From DASQFI01 sp035633215 (lineage in GTDB: Bacteria; Acidobacteriota; Vicinamibacteria; Vicinamibacterales; SCN-69-37), in NCBI GenBank assembly GCA_035633215.1, contig DASQFI010000045.1, forward strand, positions 164,828-228,827: a DNA stretch of 64,000 bases, written 5' to 3'. Under the pieces are notes generated by a model that was not told the origin of the DNA, ran no database searches, and saw only the letters and a list, made by a program, of their open reading frames with translations. Position numbers and translations under genes: made by a program. Positions 61,108 through 64,000 of the stretch are shown here, one piece after another. Position 1 is the stretch's first letter, and every line of letters begins with the position of its first letter.

Positions 61108-61278
61108 ATGACAACGAGAACAGCTGAACGGAACGGCCACCGTTGCCCCCATTGTGGCGGTGTAGTTAAGCGCGATTTGAGGCGCCGAGGATTTGTTGCC
61201 CACAAATACTGTCCGTCGATCGACCGAGCCGGCCGCGATGGTTTGTGCACCTTCGAACGAAGGCAAAGGCTCATTTAG
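61108..61278 (+). CDS. 56-aa zinc-ribbon-like protein
   Basis: ATG 61108 follows GGAGGTGAGTTG. The sequence has CPHCGG (13-18) and later YCPS and LCTF, so it could bind one zinc ion. The rest is rich in Arg. It lies 14 bp before a 396-aa unknown and probably forms an operon with it. Function unknown. Confidence 0.6.
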   Translation: MTTRTAERNGHRCPHCGGVVKRDLRRRGFVAHKYCPSIDRAGRDGLCTFERRQRLI

Positions 61279-61292
61279 GGGACGGCTCGTGA

Positions 61293-62483
61293 GTGGCCGC
61301 CGATGACAGTGGAGATCCGGTGGTGATTTCGGATCCGTTTCGAGATCCGCCGTTGACTACGTGGAACATCTTTTTTTCTGCCTCGTGGTTCGAACGCGAT
61401 GAGCCCACGCACTGGAACTCCATAGCCGATTTCGCCTCGCTGGTGGACTTACTCTGCTTCAACGAGCGTCTTCGCGTGTTAGGCGAGCCAAAACGTCTTC
61501 CATTCGAAAAACACTCGTCGTCAATGTTCAACTATCTACGTGCGTCTGAAGTCATGGAGGTGACGGGTATTCGTGACGCTGATCTTGCCCGAGCCGCTAA
61601 GGCCGCTAGAAAACACGCCGTGATGTTTGTAGGTCCGATGTATTTGGAACGGGCTGAGGCGTGGATTAGGGAGGCTTTTGATCTGAATACTTTCCGAAAC
61701 CAACAGGCGCAGCCAACGATGAACCTGACGGTTCGAACGAAGACGCCGCTGGCACTGGAGACGGCGACGCCTGCCGCGATCGCGACGGCTCTCGCTGACT
61801 CAGATAATTGGAACGTTCGAACGTACGTATCTCGGACGTTTATGTACCATGCCGTGGCGGAGGTGCTGCGGTCGAGGTTTGTACCTGATGCAGCTCGGCG
61901 GAACCTGCTCACAAGACTCTCGGAGCGTGAAGAACGCTGGATCGATGAAGCTGCAGCCTCTATCGGCAAGCAGTGGCGAGAATACCCGCGATCGCAGGCA
62001 CGCCTTAGGCGCAGACTCTCGCCCCTCGCTGCGGTCGTACTCGAGAGATCAAGGGGCAAGCCCAAACGTATCGTTCCTGAACTCTTTGCATTACGGGAGG
62101 AGTTGCGACCGTTCAGGCAGAGGATTCGTCAGCGAGAGTTGGCTGCCATCACAGGAATGCGGACCCGGGCGATCGCGTTCGAGAGAAAATGGACGCGCAC
62201 GATACGGGAACTTGAACGGTCCTACGGCCCGTCTCCAGGAATCGTATCTCTTCGAGGCGGCTTGGGCTTGGCGCAAGACATGTCGAATCTTGGCGACAAT
62301 CCGGCTGACTGGAAGCGATGGCTTTCCTCCTTGACGGGCGCTTCTGTTGGAATGGTTAGGAGATATTTTGATCGCCGTCCGGTCGTCGAACTGATCAAAC
62401 TCCGCAGAGCGTACGGCGCTTCAGGGGCTCTGGCGCATCGGCTGAACCAGCTGTTTCCCGATCTCGACACGTCGCGGGAATGA
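61293..62483 (+). CDS. 396-aa protein of unknown function
   Basis: From a GTG at 61293. No family is recognised. The N-terminus is aromatic-rich (TWNIFFSASWFERDEPTHW). Residues about 85-230 are helical. The C-terminal ~150 residues hold a basic segment (SQARLRRRLSPLAAV, LRPFRQRIRQRELA), suggesting nucleic-acid binding. It is paired with the zinc-ribbon gene and converges on a predicted nuclease gene 11 bp away, so a defence or mobile function is possible. Confidence 0.6.
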   Translation: MAADDSGDPVVISDPFRDPPLTTWNIFFSASWFERDEPTHWNSIADFASLVDLLCFNERLRVLGEPKRLPFEKHSSSMFNYLRASEVMEVTGIRDADLARAAKAARKHAVMFVGPMYLERAEAWIREAFDLNTFRNQQAQPTMNLTVRTKTPLALETATPAAIATALADSDNWNVRTYVSRTFMYHAVAEVLRSRFVPDAARRNLLTRLSEREERWIDEAAASIGKQWREYPRSQARLRRRLSPLAAVVLERSRGKPKRIVPELFALREELRPFRQRIRQRELAAITGMRTRAIAFERKWTRTIRELERSYGPSPGIVSLRGGLGLAQDMSNLGDNPADWKRWLSSLTGASVGMVRRYFDRRPVVELIKLRRAYGASGALAHRLNQLFPDLDTSRE

Positions 62484-62494
62484 CATCGTTGAAT

Positions 62495-63364
62495 CTAATG
62501 ACGAATGGTCAGGACCTGACGACTCAATACGTCGTGCGTGCGCGGTACCTCAATCGCCGGCGGCGGCGCACGGTCGTCCGGCCAATCAATCTTGATGTCA
62601 ATTGAACTCCAGCTTCGCCCTGCCGGGGCGGCCACATGCGCGACGATGGAGTCGTTATCCGTGCCAATTCGTCCCAGACTCAGCTCCTCAACAATGTGAA
62701 CGGAAGTTTTCTCGCACGGAAACGTTCCTGTTTGGAGCCAGCGCTTGAGGTCGACAATGCCGTAACCGGAGCAGAGTTGCCACGAAAACGGTGCGAGTGT
62801 CGTGCCTGCCGGATCAAGAATCCGATACAGCAGCAATGAGTAGTACTCCAGACGGGCTGGTGCAATCTTGCACTGGGCTTTTGTTAAGCGGCGCCAAGCA
62901 GGATGCAACCCCCTCCGATCAACACGACCGAGCTTGGCCTGCGCGAGGAGAGCCCGCGCGTACGCTCGCTGGACCCGGATTTGATGGTTCGAGAACGGCG
63001 AGCGAGAGATGACAGGTCGTCGAACGACCAACCCGATGTCCGCCCCGCTTGAGTGTCCCTCGTGGTGAGTGTCGTGAAAGCTCACGGTTGCGACGAGGCC
63101 GCTGGGTAACGCCGCGAGACGATGGTCGTGAGGTAAATCGGCGAAAGCATGTGCCAGGTCGGAACGAAGTGCGAACTCGAACTTCCGCTCGGCGCTCGCC
63201 TCAGCAACCGTATCGCGAAGATGTCCTCGAAGAAGAAATGTAATGGAAGGTTCGTCGGGACCGAAGTGTCGTTGCCTTACCTCGTTAACAACCCGATCTT
63301 CCGCCCGGCTCCAACACGACGAGAGCTCCCTGCCGAGATGGAAACAAGGTACTGGCTGGTTCAT
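62495..63364 (-). CDS. Predicted PD-(D/E)XK-type nuclease
   Basis: From ATG 63364 the product is 289 aa. Residues about 90-145 fit a PD-(D/E)XK core: Glu102 in THHEGHSS, Asp109 in GADIGLVV, and Gln142-x-Lys144 in ALLAQAKLG. Similar GAD...QAK arrangements occur in restriction-type nucleases. The C-terminal half has no recognised domain. The gene lies alone between the 396-aa unknown and the repeat beside tRNA-Pro. Confidence 0.55.
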   Translation of the reverse strand: MNQPVPCFHLGRELSSCWSRAEDRVVNEVRQRHFGPDEPSITFLLRGHLRDTVAEASAERKFEFALRSDLAHAFADLPHDHRLAALPSGLVATVSFHDTHHEGHSSGADIGLVVRRPVISRSPFSNHQIRVQRAYARALLAQAKLGRVDRRGLHPAWRRLTKAQCKIAPARLEYYSLLLYRILDPAGTTLAPFSWQLCSGYGIVDLKRWLQTGTFPCEKTSVHIVEELSLGRIGTDNDSIVAHVAAPAGRSWSSIDIKIDWPDDRAPPPAIEVPRTHDVLSRQVLTIRH

Positions 63365-63475
63365 GGGCGCGGAGCTTCGCTGTCTCCCGATCAACCAAGA
63401 TCGGGCGGCTGGTGCTCGGTGAAGATGGGCCTAAGACGCATCCCCCCGTCTTCCTCGGGCGGCGGAAGCCTTTCC

Positions 63476-63576
63476 CAAACCTTTCTCAAACTGCCGCACA
63501 CGACCCCTCGGCAGTTGAGAAACTGGCTTCGGCCGTACAGCAGGACGGCCCGAGAAACCGGGCCGCATCATGGATT
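63476..63576. repeat. Dispersed repeat, copy 5, beside tRNA-Pro
   Basis: TTTCTCAAACTGCCG (63482-63496) and CGGCAGTTGAGAAA (63509-63522) form a near-perfect hairpin with one unpaired base. The rest aligns with 59431-59520. It ends 7 bp before the CCA end of tRNA-Pro. Confidence 0.65.
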
Positions 63577-63582
63577 TAGAAG

Positions 63583-63659
63583 TGGTCGGGGCGAGTGGAT
63601 TTGAACCACCGACCCCTCGGTCCCGAACCGAGTGCTCTACCAGACTGAGCCACGCCCCG
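63583..63659 (-). tRNA. tRNA-Pro (anticodon CGG)
   Basis: The minus strand gives acceptor CGGGGCG/CGCCCCG, D-arm GCTCAGTCTGGTAGAGC, anticodon stem CTCGG/CCGAG enclosing TTCGGGA (anticodon CGG, G37), T-arm GGTTCAAATCC, discriminator A and an encoded CCA; 77 nt. Its 3' end faces the island and its 3' half is duplicated at 42771-42849. Confidence 0.95.
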
Positions 63660-63671
63660 ACGGCAAGATCG

Positions 63672-64000
63672 TCATTCTACCTCAACCCGTCCCGGGAGCG
63701 AAATGACGAGCGCCGCGACAGCCTGCAGCGCATCGTGCGCGGTCATGTCCGGCTGCAACGGCGTAATCGACACGTACCCCTCCGTCACCGCCTGATAGTC
63801 AGACTGATCGTGCGGCTCCCACAGGTTCTGCCCTTCCTCGATCCAGAAGTACGGCCGGCTCCGCGGATCCATCCGCTCGGCGACGACGGTGACGTGGTTG
63901 CGCTTGCCTTGACAGGTCACGCGAATGCCACGCGGCTGCCCCGGCGGCACGTTGATGTTCAGAAACACCCGCGGGTCCAGTCCACGGCTGAGCACCGCCT
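63672..64000 (-). CDS. surE: 5'/3'-nucleotidase SurE (5' partial)
   Basis: The frame is open to the window edge, so only the last ~109 residues are seen. They match the SurE C-terminal region: FLNINVPPG, RGIRVTCQGKRNH, DPRSRPYFWIEEG, SDYQAVTEGYVSITPLQPD and MTAHDAL. SurE dephosphorylates nucleoside monophosphates. The catalytic DD motif is in the missing N-terminus. This marks the return to chromosomal genes beyond the island. Confidence 0.9.
   Translation of the reverse strand, partial: AVLSRGLDPRVFLNINVPPGQPRGIRVTCQGKRNHVTVVAERMDPRSRPYFWIEEGQNLWEPHDQSDYQAVTEGYVSITPLQPDMTAHDALQAVAALVISLPGRVEVE

Larger units (their letters stand above)
42771..63659. mobile_element. Composite genomic island integrated at tRNA-Pro
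   Basis: An intact tRNA-Pro(CGG) at 63583-63659 has its 3' end facing left. A direct repeat of its 3' half, in the same orientation, lies at 42771-42849. This is the layout left by integration into a tRNA 3' end. The interval is by eye less GC-rich, carries three types of insertion sequence, and contains a STAND protein, a biosynthetic locus and several unknown, possibly defensive genes. No integrase is present, so it may be immobile or mobilised in trans. Confidence 0.6.

Noticed and set aside
63476..63576. Palindromic repeats considered as integron attC sites
   Set aside because: No integrase, no GTTRRRY/RYYYAAC core and the spacing does not bracket single cassettes.

Overview
The window is high-GC bacterial DNA. 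It most resembles an Acidobacteriota genome, probably a Vicinamibacteria-type lineage. The clues are two very large MacB/FtsX permeases of the acidobacterial ADOP type, each beside its own PadR repressor; several Ser/Thr kinases fused to TolB/WD40-like propellers; two long secreted Asp-box/sortilin-like propellers; and a standalone MOSC protein. Taxonomy is inferred from gene content only; there is no rRNA here.

Bases 1-12,000 are mostly housekeeping: the 3' end of an NtrY-like sensor kinase, pssA/psd, a DUF465 protein, a TsaB-RimI fusion, mutS, a truncated peptide-binding lipoprotein, a deoxyhypusine-synthase-like/agmatinase pair, a TPR membrane protein, tRNA-Arg(CCT), apt and acylphosphatase. 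A 133-bp REP/RAYT-like miniature element (3330-3462) and a perfect 20-bp-stem hairpin (10195-10247) sit between genes.

Bases 12,000-42,700 are accessory chromosome. They hold the two secreted propellers, an ECF42-type sigma factor with its DGPF (YCII-like) partner, a RodZ-like HTH membrane protein overlapping a 43-aa membrane peptide, an ArsR-SRPBCC pair under a palindrome that covers the start codon, two PadR-ADOP units (one with an M20 peptidase), a MOSC protein, a VapBC-type module, a cupredoxin lipoprotein, an N-terminally truncated TrxR-like flavoprotein, remnants of a second toxin-antitoxin pair, and two intact plus one deleted kinase-propeller gene.

Bases 42,771-63,659 look like a genomic island. 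An intact tRNA-Pro(CGG) lies at the right end, and a direct repeat of its 3' half, split by a 30-bp palindromic insertion, lies 20.8 kb to the left. That is the geometry expected of integration at a tRNA 3' end. No integrase is visible. The island is by eye less GC-rich than its surroundings and carries IS66, IS256 and IS21-type sequences. Its cargo has three parts: a 1,114-aa methyltransferase-like/STAND NTPase/TPR protein; a compact biosynthetic locus made of three short operons (OCD-like, RidA, PhyH oxygenase, DUF2332; small protein, GT2, RraA-like, SDR, ATP-grasp; small protein, PaaK-like adenylating enzyme); and poorly characterised, possibly defensive genes (predicted nucleases, a zinc-ribbon protein with a 396-aa unknown). 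The biosynthetic locus and the STAND protein are the best candidates for undescribed biology. Beyond the tRNA the chromosome resumes with surE, which runs off the window.
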